Origin: an uncultured Lutibacter sp.
Lineage (GTDB): Bacteria; Bacteroidota; Bacteroidia; Flavobacteriales; Flavobacteriaceae
Direction: 5' to 3'
Assembly (NCBI RefSeq): GCF_947495725.1
Contig: NZ_CANLZZ010000001.1
Span: 434,001 to 498,000, forward strand
Length of the DNA stretch: 64,000 nt
The stretch's first letter is position 1. Every line of letters begins with the position of its first letter. The notes beneath the pieces were generated by a model. The model was given only the letters and a program-made list of their open reading frames with translations, was not told the origin of the DNA and made no database searches. The translations under genes and the position numbers were made by a program. Shown one piece after another: positions 37,059 through 45,321 of the stretch.

Positions 37059-39452
37059 ATGTTTAAAAATTATTTTTTTATTGTTTTGTTAACTTTTACA
37101 ATTCTCAATGTAACTGTACTAAATGCACAATCGCAACAGGAAATTGAAATTAAAGGAAAAATTGTTGACAAAGATTTAAACGAACCTATAGAATATGCAA
37201 CTGTTATAGTTGTAGATGGCGCTACAAATAAACCAATAAAAGGAACTACTTCAGCCGAAAATGGTAGTTTTAAAATTATTTCAACTACTTCAAATTTTTA
37301 TATTGAAATAGATTTTATTGGTTACAAAAAAAATCAAATTAAAGATTTTCAGTTAAAAGGAAACACTTTAAACTTACAAACCATTTATCTTGAACAAGAT
37401 TCTGAAAGTTTAGAAGAAGTTACTGTTGTTGGAACAAAATCCACCACCGAATTTAAACTAGATAAACGCGTATTTAATGTAGGAAGTGATTTGTCTTCTT
37501 CGGGAGCCAGTGCTTTAGAAGTATTAAATAATGTACCATCTGTTAATGTAGATATTGAAGGTAAAATTAGCTTGCGTGGTAGCCAAGGTGTACAAATTTT
37601 AATAAACGGAAAACCTTCGGTGCTTGCAAGTGGCGATGGTAATAATGCTTTGGGAACCATAACTGCCGAAATGATAAATAAAATTGAGGTAATTACAAAT
37701 CCTTCGGCTAAATATGAAGCATCTGGTACATCAGGAATTTTAAATATTGTATTAAAAAAAGACCAAAAGAAAGGATTAAATGGTTCGGCTACTTTAAATG
37801 TTGGAACACCAGATACGCATAGTTTTGGACTTAGTATAAACCGCAGAACCGAAAAACTAAATATTTTTAGTCAAATTGGTGTAGGAAAAAGAACCTTTCC
37901 AAGAGATGGAGAAACCATCAATCAAAATTACGCCAATAACACCTTGCTAAGAAGTGATAGTTATAACGAAATGCACGAAAAGTTTTATAATCTTTTATTG
38001 GGTTCCGATTTCTTTCTTAATAAAAACAGTGTAATTACCCTTTCGGTAAATTATGCGTTTGAAAAAGAAGACACACCTGGAAATAACAAATACACTCGTT
38101 TTGATGCTAACAATGTAATTACCGACGAATGGAATAGAGAAGAATTAACCTTAGCCGATAACCCAAAATGGCAATACGAATTGCAATTTAAAAAGGATTT
38201 CGACGACCACGAAGATCACAGTTTATTGTTTTCGGCAATGGGATCATCATTTAAAAAAGATTCGGAAGCCGACTTTACAGATGTTGTAAGTTTTGGTACA
38301 AACGAGCAAAATAACCAAGACAAAAATATTACCGATTTTGGTAGAGTGCAATACACCTTTAAATTAGATTACACACTTCCATTTTCTGAAAAATATACCT
38401 TAGAAACAGGTGCTCAATATTTAATACAAGATGTTTTTAACGATTATGAAGTACAAAATTTCTCAAACAATGTTTGGGTAAGCGATCCTAATTTAACCAA
38501 TGTATTTAATTACGATCAAAATGTGTTGGGTGTTTATGCAACCACAAGTTTTGAAGGCGAACAATGGGGTTTAAAATTGGGTGCGCGATTAGAAAATACC
38601 GATTTAGAAACCTTGTTAGAAACCACCAACGAAAAACGCTCACAAAACTATACAAACCTTTTTCCAAGTGTACATACTTCTTACAAAATTAATGAAGCAC
38701 TTTCTTTTCAGGCCGGATTTTCAAAACGAATTAACAGACCAAGTTTATGGAATTTAAATCCGTTTACTGTAATTAGAGATAATTTTAATATTTCAAATGG
38801 AAATCCAGATTTACAACCCGAATTTACCGATTCGTATGAGCTAACAAGTATTATTAAACTAAATGCAATTTCGTTAAATTTTGGAACCTATTTTAGACGC
38901 ACAACCGATGTTATTGAAAGTGTTATTAGTTACGAAAATGGTGTAAGCATTAGAAAACCTTTAAATATTGGAACTAACAATACCACAGGTTTAGAATTTA
39001 ACGGAAAATACAATCCGGCAAAATGGGTTACAATAAGTTTAGATGCCAATTTTAACTTGTTTAAAAGAACCGGAAGTTTTGAAGGAAATTCGTTCGATTT
39101 TAATGGAGATCTTTGGTCGTCTAAATTAAATTCTAAGTTTAAATTACCCGCAGGAATTGACATTGAGTTTACTGGAAATTACAGATCGCCTTTTAAAAGT
39201 GTTTTAGAACAACGAGCAGAAGAAATTTTTGCCAATGTCGGAATTAGAAAAAAAATATTTAAAGGAAAAGCCATTGTAAATTTAAGTGTACAAGATATTT
39301 TTGAATCGCGCAAATTTGCATATACAACTACACAACCAACTTATTACTTAAGCAGAACAAGCCAAAGAGGACGTTTTGTAACTTTAGGTTTAAGTTATGG
39401 CTTTGGAAAAGGAGAAGCTATGGAGTTCTCGGGACAACGACGACGCATGTAA
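37059..39452 (+). CDS. Outer-membrane beta-barrel protein with regulatory N-domain
   Basis: A 797-residue TonB-receptor relative: signal peptide to about residue 23, carboxypeptidase-like domain (about 30-110, IKGKIVDKDLNEPIEYATVIVVDG), plug (about 125-225: LEVLNNVPSVNVDIEGKISLRG, VQILINGKPS, INKIEVITNPSAKYEASGTSGILNIVLKK), then an OMP_b-brl_3 type barrel. This subfamily is often under stress or peptide control. The ligand cannot be told. The C-terminus is unusual for a barrel: after GRFVTLGLSYGFGKG there is a polar tail (FSGQRRRM). Confidence 0.9.
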   Translation: MFKNYFFIVLLTFTILNVTVLNAQSQQEIEIKGKIVDKDLNEPIEYATVIVVDGATNKPIKGTTSAENGSFKIISTTSNFYIEIDFIGYKKNQIKDFQLKGNTLNLQTIYLEQDSESLEEVTVVGTKSTTEFKLDKRVFNVGSDLSSSGASALEVLNNVPSVNVDIEGKISLRGSQGVQILINGKPSVLASGDGNNALGTITAEMINKIEVITNPSAKYEASGTSGILNIVLKKDQKKGLNGSATLNVGTPDTHSFGLSINRRTEKLNIFSQIGVGKRTFPRDGETINQNYANNTLLRSDSYNEMHEKFYNLLLGSDFFLNKNSVITLSVNYAFEKEDTPGNNKYTRFDANNVITDEWNREELTLADNPKWQYELQFKKDFDDHEDHSLLFSAMGSSFKKDSEADFTDVVSFGTNEQNNQDKNITDFGRVQYTFKLDYTLPFSEKYTLETGAQYLIQDVFNDYEVQNFSNNVWVSDPNLTNVFNYDQNVLGVYATTSFEGEQWGLKLGARLENTDLETLLETTNEKRSQNYTNLFPSVHTSYKINEALSFQAGFSKRINRPSLWNLNPFTVIRDNFNISNGNPDLQPEFTDSYELTSIIKLNAISLNFGTYFRRTTDVIESVISYENGVSIRKPLNIGTNNTTGLEFNGKYNPAKWVTISLDANFNLFKRTGSFEGNSFDFNGDLWSSKLNSKFKLPAGIDIEFTGNYRSPFKSVLEQRAEEIFANVGIRKKIFKGKAIVNLSVQDIFESRKFAYTTTQPTYYLSRTSQRGRFVTLGLSYGFGKGEAMEFSGQRRRM

Positions 39453-39801
39453 TTAAATTTACCTAAAATAAGCTTTTACAATCTTATATTTTTATTACAT
39501 TTGAACAGTAAAAATTGCTTTACAAACAACTTGATAAATAAAAACTATAAAAGCGTTTTTTATCCCTTAATTTAATTGGGATAAACGCATTTAGTGTTTA
39601 CATATAATAGCGTTGTATGCAATTTATGATTCAATGTATATTGAAGTTATTTAATAGAAAATAAAAAACTAAAGAATAAACACAAAGTATGGTATACCTA
39701 AACCCTTAAAAACCATATGCTAAACAGTTATTATTATTATTGTCTAACAAAACTCAATTATGAGTAATTCAAATAAATGTTTAATTTAAATTAAAAAAAG
39801 A
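39453..39801. other. Intergenic region with one hairpin
   Basis: This 349-bp stretch holds no gene I can support. A hairpin at 39553-39588 (GCGTTT plus ATCCC against GGGATAAACGC, three-base bulge) may end the barrel gene transcript. The rest is AT-rich sequence with TAAACACAAAG and similar motifs that I cannot assign. It marks the shift from core to accessory genes. Confidence 0.6.
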
Positions 39802-40098
39802 ATGATTAAAAAATCAATGAAAATGATGACAATTGTATTTGCATCATCAATGTTATTATCTTCTTGCTACTCTTATACAAGTGTTGTAGGAGATGGAGCA
39901 AAAGGAAATTCGCAAACAACTCAATGGAATCATTATGTTGTATATGGGTTAGCTCCTGTTGGCGTTTCTAATTCAAAACAAATGGCTAATGGTGCAAAAG
40001 ACTACACCGTTACCACCAGACAATCGTTTGTTAACGGATTAGTTTCTGCATTAACATTTGGAATTTATACTCCAACAACTACAACAGTAACAAAATAG
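39802..40098 (+). CDS. Bor-family lipoprotein
   Basis: A 98-residue lipoprotein (signal FASSMLLSSC, C22) matching the Bor/Iss family: CYSYTSVVGDGAKGNSQTTQWNHYVVYGLAPVGVSN and a C-terminal VSALTFGIYTPTTTTV. Bor proteins are known from lambda prophage and enterobacterial serum resistance, but the family is also ordinary in Bacteroidota, and no phage gene is nearby. The function here is unknown. A terminator follows it. Confidence 0.82.
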   Translation: MIKKSMKMMTIVFASSMLLSSCYSYTSVVGDGAKGNSQTTQWNHYVVYGLAPVGVSNSKQMANGAKDYTVTTRQSFVNGLVSALTFGIYTPTTTTVTK

Positions 40099-40108
40099 TT
40101 ATTGAATA

Positions 40109-40146
40109 AAGAAGAAAGGCAATTTAACTGTTGCCTTTCTTCTTAA
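40109..40146. terminator. Terminator after the Bor-like gene
   Basis: Arms GAAGAAAGGCAA and TTGCCTTTCTTC are perfect complements over a short AT-rich loop, ten bases after the Bor stop. It ends the + strand transcript. Confidence 0.8.
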
Positions 40147-40156
40147 TATACTAAAA

Positions 40157-40360
40157 ATGAAAAAATCAACTTTTTACATATCAACTATAATTTCTTTAGT
40201 ATTATTAGTTAACATTATTAATATAATAACTAACGATTTTGAAAGATTAACTGAATACGGATATGGATATTTAATTGGAAAAATTATTCTTTTTGTAATA
40301 TTTTTATCACTAGCCCTTTTAACCAAAAAGTATATTTCAAAAAAGAAAGAAACAAAATAA
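40157..40360 (+). CDS. Small two-helix membrane protein
   Basis: A 67-residue product with two hydrophobic segments (STFYISTIISLVLLVNIINII and LIGKIILFVIFLSLALL) joined by a short polar loop (TNDFERLTEYGYG), and a basic C-terminal tail (KKYISKKKETK) that should face the cytoplasm. It starts at an ATG 11 bp after the terminator. I do not recognise the family. Coding status rests on composition only. Confidence 0.55.
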   Translation: MKKSTFYISTIISLVLLVNIINIITNDFERLTEYGYGYLIGKIILFVIFLSLALLTKKYISKKKETK

Positions 40361-40660
40361 AAGCACCGTTTTAAACAAGTGACATCATAAAATGTTTAAT
40401 TTGGTAAAACAGAGTGTTTTTATAAACAAAATAATATTAAATTTGAAATAGCACAAACGACTAACGTTCTACAAGCGATTTGCTATGTCCGTAAAATCTC
40501 CGATTTTCCAGTCGTACAAATCATATAAAACCCGTTGTGCATAATGTGGAAAATAGAGCAAAACATCAAAATTCGAACTAAAAAAGCCAACACACAAACA
40601 GCACATTTATTTTTTTCCGAACGCTTCTGCCAACACCTGAAAAAATAAAAGAGCTGTTTT
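40361..40660. other. Intergenic junction with mosaic sequence before the restriction-modification cassette
   Basis: This stretch holds no supportable gene. From about 40450 on it is richer in G and C than its surroundings and contains short repeated motifs: GCCAACAC at 40587 and 40627, and CCCGTTGTGCATAATG near 40530. Sequences of this kind often sit beside accessory genes in this family of bacteria, from general knowledge. I read it as a junction of an inserted segment. Confidence 0.45.
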
Positions 40661-40694
40661 TTTGCCAACGCTCAAGACTAAATTTGTAACTTTG
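40661..40694 (+). promoter_or_regulatory. Promoter of the methyltransferase gene (-33 and -7)
   Basis: TTTG at 40661-40664 and TAACTTTG at 40687-40694 are 22 bp apart. The -7 box ends only five bases before the ATG at 40700, so the transcript would start at or near the start codon (leaderless). Confidence 0.55.
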
Positions 40695-40699
40695 GAACA

Positions 40700-42256
40700 A
40701 TGCAAACTACTTTAGAAATAGAAAAAAACAAAGATACTTTACCGAGCAAATTTGCCGATGTACTTGGCGTGAAATACACTTCCACAGTATCTAAAGAACA
40801 TAAAAAAGGAAAAGGACAATTCTTTACACCAACTACAATTTCCAATTTTATGGGAAATATTGCAACCGAGCCGAATTCTAGAGATATTTCTATACTTGAC
40901 CCAGGATGCGGAACTGCAATTTTGACTTGTTCACTAATCGAAAAATTAATTGAATTTGATTTAAACTCAATTCAATTAGTTGCATACGAAACTGATATCA
41001 CTTTAGTTCCTTACACGGAACAATCTTTACAACACTTAAAACAATGGTGTAAAGAAAGAGAAGTGAAATTTAGCTATACACTTTTGACAAGTGATTTTAT
41101 AGAAGATATGGCAAAATCAATGGAAAATCACATTGAGACTTTTGATTATATAATTTCAAATCCACCATATTTCAAACTTGCAAAAGATGACAAAAGAGTT
41201 AAACTTTTACAGAATTTAGTGAAAGGACAACCAAATATTTATTCTTTCTTTTTAGCTGTTTCAGTTAATCTTTTAAAAAATGATGGGGAATTAATATATA
41301 TCGTACCAAGAAGCTTCGCTTCTGGTCAATATTTCAATTCTTTCAGAGATTATTTTTTCAGCAATATCAATTTAAATTTTATTCACCTTTTTAAATCACG
41401 AAGTGAAACTTTTGACAGAGATAGTGTTCTGCAAGAAACTTTAATTTTAAAAGGAAGTAAAGATAATTTAACAGATGTTATTGTATCAACTTCAGAAGGT
41501 CTTAAAGATATTCAAGAGCCATTACAAAAGACTTTTGATGTTAGTGATTTAATTAATTTAAACTCTAAAGCAAAAATACTTCATCTACCAACTACAGAAT
41601 ATGAAGAAAATGTAATCCATTTATTCAAATCTTGGAATAACAATTTGATTGACTTTGGTATTCAAATTTCTACTGGACCAGTAGTTTCATTTCGTTCCAG
41701 AGAATTTTTATTTGACAATTACCAAAACTCAACCGTTTTTTTAGCACCTTTATATTGGTTACATAACGTTACAAAAATGAAAGCTGAATGGCCAAATTTT
41801 GTAACTAACAAAAGCCAATACATAAACAAAACGGAAGTTTCTAAAAAGATGCTTACAGTTAACAAAAACTATGTTTTTTTAAGACGATTTAGTTCTAAAG
41901 ATGATAAAAGTAGATTAATCGCTTCACCTTATTTTTCAAGATTTAATGATAGCGATTATATTGGAATTGAAAACAAACTGAATTATATATATCGACTTGA
42001 TGGCGAACTTCAAGAAAACGAAGCTGTTGGAATTTCTGCAATTCTAAACTCTAAAGTTTTTGATACTTATTTTAGAACTTTTAATGGAAATGTAAACGTT
42101 AGTGCTACGGAAATACGATTAATGCCATTTCCAACTATTGAAGTCATAAGAGAAGTTGGCTCTACACTTATTGAAGAAAATGATTTTTCTCAAGAAAAAA
42201 TAAATTCCATTGTTGACCAATGGTTAGAACAAAATATTTTAGCATTAAATGAATAA
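40700..42256 (+). CDS. Type II DNA adenine-N6 methyltransferase (PstI/BsuBI family)
   Basis: A 518-residue class gamma adenine methyltransferase: the SAM motif DPGCGT (67-72) precedes the catalytic NPPY (154-157) in FDYIISNPPYFKLAKDDKR, with KGQFFTP as motif X at the N-terminus. The C-terminal half is the target-recognition part (residues about 290-515). Together with the next gene it is a complete type II system; the methylase protects the host DNA. It overlaps the nuclease gene by eight bases. Target specificity is inferred from the partner as CTGCAG-like. Confidence 0.93.
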   Translation: MQTTLEIEKNKDTLPSKFADVLGVKYTSTVSKEHKKGKGQFFTPTTISNFMGNIATEPNSRDISILDPGCGTAILTCSLIEKLIEFDLNSIQLVAYETDITLVPYTEQSLQHLKQWCKEREVKFSYTLLTSDFIEDMAKSMENHIETFDYIISNPPYFKLAKDDKRVKLLQNLVKGQPNIYSFFLAVSVNLLKNDGELIYIVPRSFASGQYFNSFRDYFFSNINLNFIHLFKSRSETFDRDSVLQETLILKGSKDNLTDVIVSTSEGLKDIQEPLQKTFDVSDLINLNSKAKILHLPTTEYEENVIHLFKSWNNNLIDFGIQISTGPVVSFRSREFLFDNYQNSTVFLAPLYWLHNVTKMKAEWPNFVTNKSQYINKTEVSKKMLTVNKNYVFLRRFSSKDDKSRLIASPYFSRFNDSDYIGIENKLNYIYRLDGELQENEAVGISAILNSKVFDTYFRTFNGNVNVSATEIRLMPFPTIEVIREVGSTLIEENDFSQEKINSIVDQWLEQNILALNE

Positions 42257-43184
42257 AATTGAAGAAGCTCAAATTATCCTAAAAGATTTAGGACTACCCA
42301 AATCACAGCAAAATGAAATGTCAGCTATTACTCTTTTAGCTCTCTGCAATATTAAAGAAACTGATGATTGGAAAGATGCAAAAAAAATAAGTCTTGGAGT
42401 TAGTAAAGGAATAATGAAATTTAGTACTGTATTCTATGATAAAGAGTATGCAGCAAACACAAGAGAAACATTCAGAAGATTTGTTCTTCATCAATTCGTC
42501 CAAGCTAGAATTGTAGATTATAATCCTGACATTCCAAATTTACCAGTAAATAGCCCTAGAGCACATTATGGAATTGCAAAAGAAGCTTTGGAAGTAATTA
42601 AAACTTTTGGAACAAAAAATTGGAAAGCGAATTCAAAAGAATTCAGAGCATCAATTGGAGATTTATCAAAAAAATATGCTAAAAGAAAGGCTGTAGATAG
42701 AGTTCCTGTAACATTACCAAATGGAAAAATTTTAAAACTTTCACCAGGCAAACATAATGAAGTGCAGGCAGCTGTAGTTGAGCAATTTTTACCTGAATTT
42801 GCAGAAGGTAGCGAATTACTATATTTAGGCGATACAGAAACAAAAGACCTTTATAATGATAAGGAAACTTTGGCAGAAATTGGAATTCCAATCGACCAAC
42901 ATAGCAAACTTCCAGATGTTGTTCTATATCATCGTGCAAAAAATTGGCTTTATTTAATAGAAGCAGTTACATCTCACGGACCAGTTTCCCCAAAAAGAAT
43001 ACACGAATTAGAAGAATTGCTTGAGAAGTGTGACGCTGGAAAAATTTATGTTACTGCATTTCCTGATTTTACAGAATTTAAAAAATGGTCGAAAAAAATT
43101 GCGTGGGAAACAGAAATATGGATTTGCGAAATGCCAAGTCATATGATTCATTTTAATGGCGACCGATTTATGGGACCACGTTAA
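42249..43184 (+). CDS. Type II restriction endonuclease, BsuBI/PstI family
   Basis: The 311-residue protein matches the BsuBI/PstI endonuclease family: an N-terminal helical DNA-binding part (about 1-150), then the catalytic domain with the nuclease core KLPDVVLYHRAKNWLYLIEAVTSHGPV (D223 and E238), plus KIYVTAFPDFTEFKKW and the C-terminal MIHFNGDRFMGPR. Prototype members cut CTGCAG, so that site is likely here. The ATG lies eight bases before the methylase stop, which keeps the toxic enzyme behind its antidote in one transcript. It ends at a TAA directly followed by a GCCAACGCT motif. Confidence 0.93.
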   Translation: MNKIEEAQIILKDLGLPKSQQNEMSAITLLALCNIKETDDWKDAKKISLGVSKGIMKFSTVFYDKEYAANTRETFRRFVLHQFVQARIVDYNPDIPNLPVNSPRAHYGIAKEALEVIKTFGTKNWKANSKEFRASIGDLSKKYAKRKAVDRVPVTLPNGKILKLSPGKHNEVQAAVVEQFLPEFAEGSELLYLGDTETKDLYNDKETLAEIGIPIDQHSKLPDVVLYHRAKNWLYLIEAVTSHGPVSPKRIHELEELLEKCDAGKIYVTAFPDFTEFKKWSKKIAWETEIWICEMPSHMIHFNGDRFMGPR

Positions 43185-43302
43185 GCCAACGCTGAAAGCC
43201 ATACACATTTGTAATTCCCTCAAGCCAACATAACGCCAAAAATTGCAAAAGAGTATATCTTTTCAAACGTTGCAAACAGCACAGAAATAAAATACGAAGC
43301 CT

Positions 43303-43345
43303 TACACCTCATAAACTTAATCACTCTATAATCAACCGCTTACAA
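43303..43345 (+). repeat. Orphan copy of the DUF6090 gene leader
   Basis: ACACCTCATAAACTTAATC… matches about 35 of 40 positions with the sequence at 43923-43965, which directly precedes the DUF6090 ATG. Here no DUF6090 reading frame follows, so it is likely the remnant of a lost gene copy. Confidence 0.7.
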
Positions 43346-43370
43346 AACCCTTTCAAATTTTCTATTCGGT

Positions 43371-43387
43371 TTTATTTACTAAATTAG
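43371..43387 (+). promoter_or_regulatory. Accessory-gene upstream element, copy 1
   Basis: TTTATTTACTAAATTAG, identical to positions 49988-50004 and one base off 49351-49367. The end TAAATTAG is close to the -7 consensus. It precedes the 43452 gene by 64 bp. Confidence 0.5.
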
Positions 43388-43451
43388 TTGCATTAAAAAT
43401 GCTATTGATAATAAAATATTATTTAATTCCGAAGAATTAAAAGGTTATAAA

Positions 43452-43880
43452 ATGAAAAAGATTATTGAAACAACTCAACTTGAATTTACAAAAAGTAATT
43501 TTCTAATAGACTTAATTAAACACAATAATAACAAGTTATATATCGAGATTAAGCAAACTATTAATGAGGATTATAGAAAATCACAATCTATAAAAATAAA
43601 TCCAACTGTTTTATCTAATCTAATCAAAGTCCTTCAAAATTATCAAACAAAAATCTCAACTAAGTATAATCAAACAAATAATCACATTACTGAAATTGAA
43701 CAACAGAAAATACAAGAAAGATATTTAAAAGGGGTTCCAATTACTGATTTATCACTTCAATTTGATATAACAACTGAATTGATAGAAATGATTTTAAGAA
43801 ATAGAGATATAGAAATTGTATCAAATGAACTACCGAAATTAGAACCTCCAAAAAAAAGATATAAAAGATGGAAACGATAA
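43452..43880 (+). CDS. Small basic protein with a helix-turn-helix-like segment, unknown
   Basis: A 142-residue product I do not recognise. Residues about 80-120 (QKIQERYLKGVPITDLSLQFDITTELIEMILRNRDIEIV) look like a helix-turn-helix of the resolvase or sigma type. The C-terminus is strongly basic (KRYKRWKR). The N-terminal half has the two-strand, helix pattern FLIDLIKHNNNKLYIEIKQTI. It may bind DNA. It stands between two copies of the DUF6090 leader, in the accessory block after the restriction-modification cassette. Confidence 0.6.
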   Translation: MKKIIETTQLEFTKSNFLIDLIKHNNNKLYIEIKQTINEDYRKSQSIKINPTVLSNLIKVLQNYQTKISTKYNQTNNHITEIEQQKIQERYLKGVPITDLSLQFDITTELIEMILRNRDIEIVSNELPKLEPPKKRYKRWKR

Positions 43881-43922
43881 AATATATAATCCTAAAATTT
43901 AGAATAAAAATTTCGAAAGTCC

Positions 43923-43965
43923 AACACCACATAAACTTAATTACCCTATAAACAACCACTTACCA
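43923..43965 (+). repeat. Leader sequence of the DUF6090 gene (second copy)
   Basis: The copy of the 43303 repeat that sits immediately before the DUF6090 ATG (43966). Identity is about 35 of 40 positions. It is probably the 5' untranslated leader carried with genes of this family. Confidence 0.7.
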
Positions 43966-44718
43966 ATGATAAAATTCTTTAGAAAAATACGCTACGACCT
44001 TATGGAAAAAAATAACGCTGGAAAGTATTTAAAGTATGCTATTGGAGAAATTGTTTTGGTCGTTATTGGAATTTTAATTGCGCTGAGTTTAAATAATTGG
44101 AATGAATCAAGGAAAAATGAGATAATTAAACAGCAGTTAATTGATGACTTAATTGTAGAATTACAATCATCGAGGGTTATAATAAATGATGCTATTGCCC
44201 TTGGTGATTCTCTAATTGCAGACGGTCAATTGTATTTAAAACATATTGGATCTAAAGAATTGACAATTCAAATAGATTCACTGAAAAAACTTGGAGATTT
44301 TATAACATATGGCATTCCTTATGATCTCAATTTACCAATTTATGAAGATTCAAAATCGTCAGGCAGGCTTAGTATGATTAATAATAAGAAAGTACTAATA
44401 CTTTACGCTGAGATAATGTCTGCCGACATTGGTGGATCCATTCACCGTAAAATTAGTAATGATATGTATTATAATGGTTCTGACTGGGAACTAAGAAAAG
44501 AAATAGGATTAAGCGAAATTTTATCTACCCCTAATGAAATGATACCTGAAAGATTTAGATTAACTGAAAAAGAATTTTTGGAAATCCTTGCACGTCCTTC
44601 TACGTTTGCCACGTTAAATAATTCTTTACAGATGAAAGTTGTAAGGATTAATTATATGAATAGAATAAGCAATGGAATGACAGAAGTTATTGGATTACTT
44701 GAAGAAGAAAAAAAATAA
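43966..44718 (+). CDS. DUF6090 family membrane protein
   Basis: A 250-residue protein with the hallmark N-terminus of the family: MIKFFRKIRYDLMEKNNAGKY, then one membrane helix (GEIVLVVIGILIALSLNNW) and a coiled-coil-rich remainder (ESRKNEIIKQQLIDDLIVELQSSR) ending in an acidic/basic tail. The family is abundant and multi-copy in Flavobacteriaceae and has no known function. The duplicated leader upstream agrees with the multi-copy habit. It is followed by a gene-free 600-bp stretch. Confidence 0.85.
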   Translation: MIKFFRKIRYDLMEKNNAGKYLKYAIGEIVLVVIGILIALSLNNWNESRKNEIIKQQLIDDLIVELQSSRVIINDAIALGDSLIADGQLYLKHIGSKELTIQIDSLKKLGDFITYGIPYDLNLPIYEDSKSSGRLSMINNKKVLILYAEIMSADIGGSIHRKISNDMYYNGSDWELRKEIGLSEILSTPNEMIPERFRLTEKEFLEILARPSTFATLNNSLQMKVVRINYMNRISNGMTEVIGLLEEEKK

Positions 44719-44959
44719 TCTTAAGTTATAAAAAATAACAAAAGTACAACAAAGTGAATAATCAATTGCTAGTAATCGCCTACTTCCGAAAATTTTTGCG
44801 GGTTTTCTACTTGTAATTTAGTTGCCTAAATGTTAATAAATAGTCTTATTTCATAATCTTTATTACTAATTTTTTAGTAATTTTAAATTTATTGCTAACA
44901 CCTTGTTTTAGAGGCAATTTAAATGCTTTCCTAAATATTCTACAATTTTTTCAAATTTA

Positions 44960-44989
44960 TTGTACATTATTTTTTCAATTAATGTACAA
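44960..44989. repeat. Perfect 10-bp inverted repeat
   Basis: TTGTACATTA and TAATGTACAA are exact complements separated by ten bases. A palindromic operator or a hairpin; no T-run follows, so it is not a typical terminator. Confidence 0.65.
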
Positions 44990-45204
44990 TATTTAGTAAT
45001 ATATAGTACTTAATTTACATCAAACCCCCTCAACTTTTACAATAAACTCCCTAATAAATTACACTATGTATACTTATAGTTAACCACCATTTAATAGCAT
45101 CTTTTTGTTTTAAAATAAGTTTACACTTATCTTTAAATTTTAAAACACCAATATGACCTATAATTTAACATTTTATAATCAATTTTAACCTTTAGTCATA
45201 TTTA

Positions 45205-45281
45205 GGGACAAGACATTATGACCGCGAAAAAGTATCCAACATTCGAAATTTTGTATAACAAAACAAGATTACAATTGTCCC
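45205..45281 (+). promoter_or_regulatory. Inverted GGGACAA/TTGTCCC half-sites before the SDR operon
   Basis: GGGACAA at 45205-45211 and TTGTCCC at 45275-45281 face each other over 63 bp, upstream of the ATG at 45322. The AraC-type regulator encoded in the same operon could bind there. This is inference from position. Confidence 0.35.
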
Positions 45282-45321
45282 ACCTTTGTCTTATATTTTT
45301 AATCATTAAAAAATAGGTAAA

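Larger units (their letters stand above)
40664..43214. repeat. Matching short boundary sequences on both sides of the restriction-modification pair
   Basis: GCCAACGCT and then ATTTGTAA occur at 40664-40672 and 40682-40689, just before the methylase, and again at 43185-43193 and 43207-43214, just after the nuclease stop, with slightly different spacing. They may be insertion boundaries. Chance is possible since each motif is short. The feature spans both copies and the cassette between. Confidence 0.4.
44719..45321. other. Gene-free region with inverted repeats and a dispersed-repeat-like segment
   Basis: No gene of useful length is seen in this 603-bp stretch. It contains a segment at about 44755-44826 (GTAATCGCCTAC…GCGGGTTTTCTACTTG…) that resembles a dispersed flavobacterial repeat I know only from memory. 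There is also a 10-bp perfect inverted repeat at 44960-44989 and the pair GGGACAA (45205-45211) / TTGTCCC (45275-45281). The last lies within 120 bp of the operon start and may be an operator. Confidence 0.55.

Noticed and set aside
39802-40098. Bor-like lipoprotein as a prophage marker
   Set aside because: No phage integrase, structural or lysis genes are near, and the family occurs in Bacteroidota chromosomes without phage.
40483-40668. 61-codon leftward open frame before the methyltransferase gene
   Set aside because: It covers the junction region and the promoter, is Cys- and Phe-rich without domain pattern, and looks like a chance frame in a repeat-like sequence.
45220-45318. Short open frame (ATGACCGCG…) before the SDR gene
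   Set aside because: About 32 codons that overlap the presumed operator and promoter region; no family resemblance and no coding signal.
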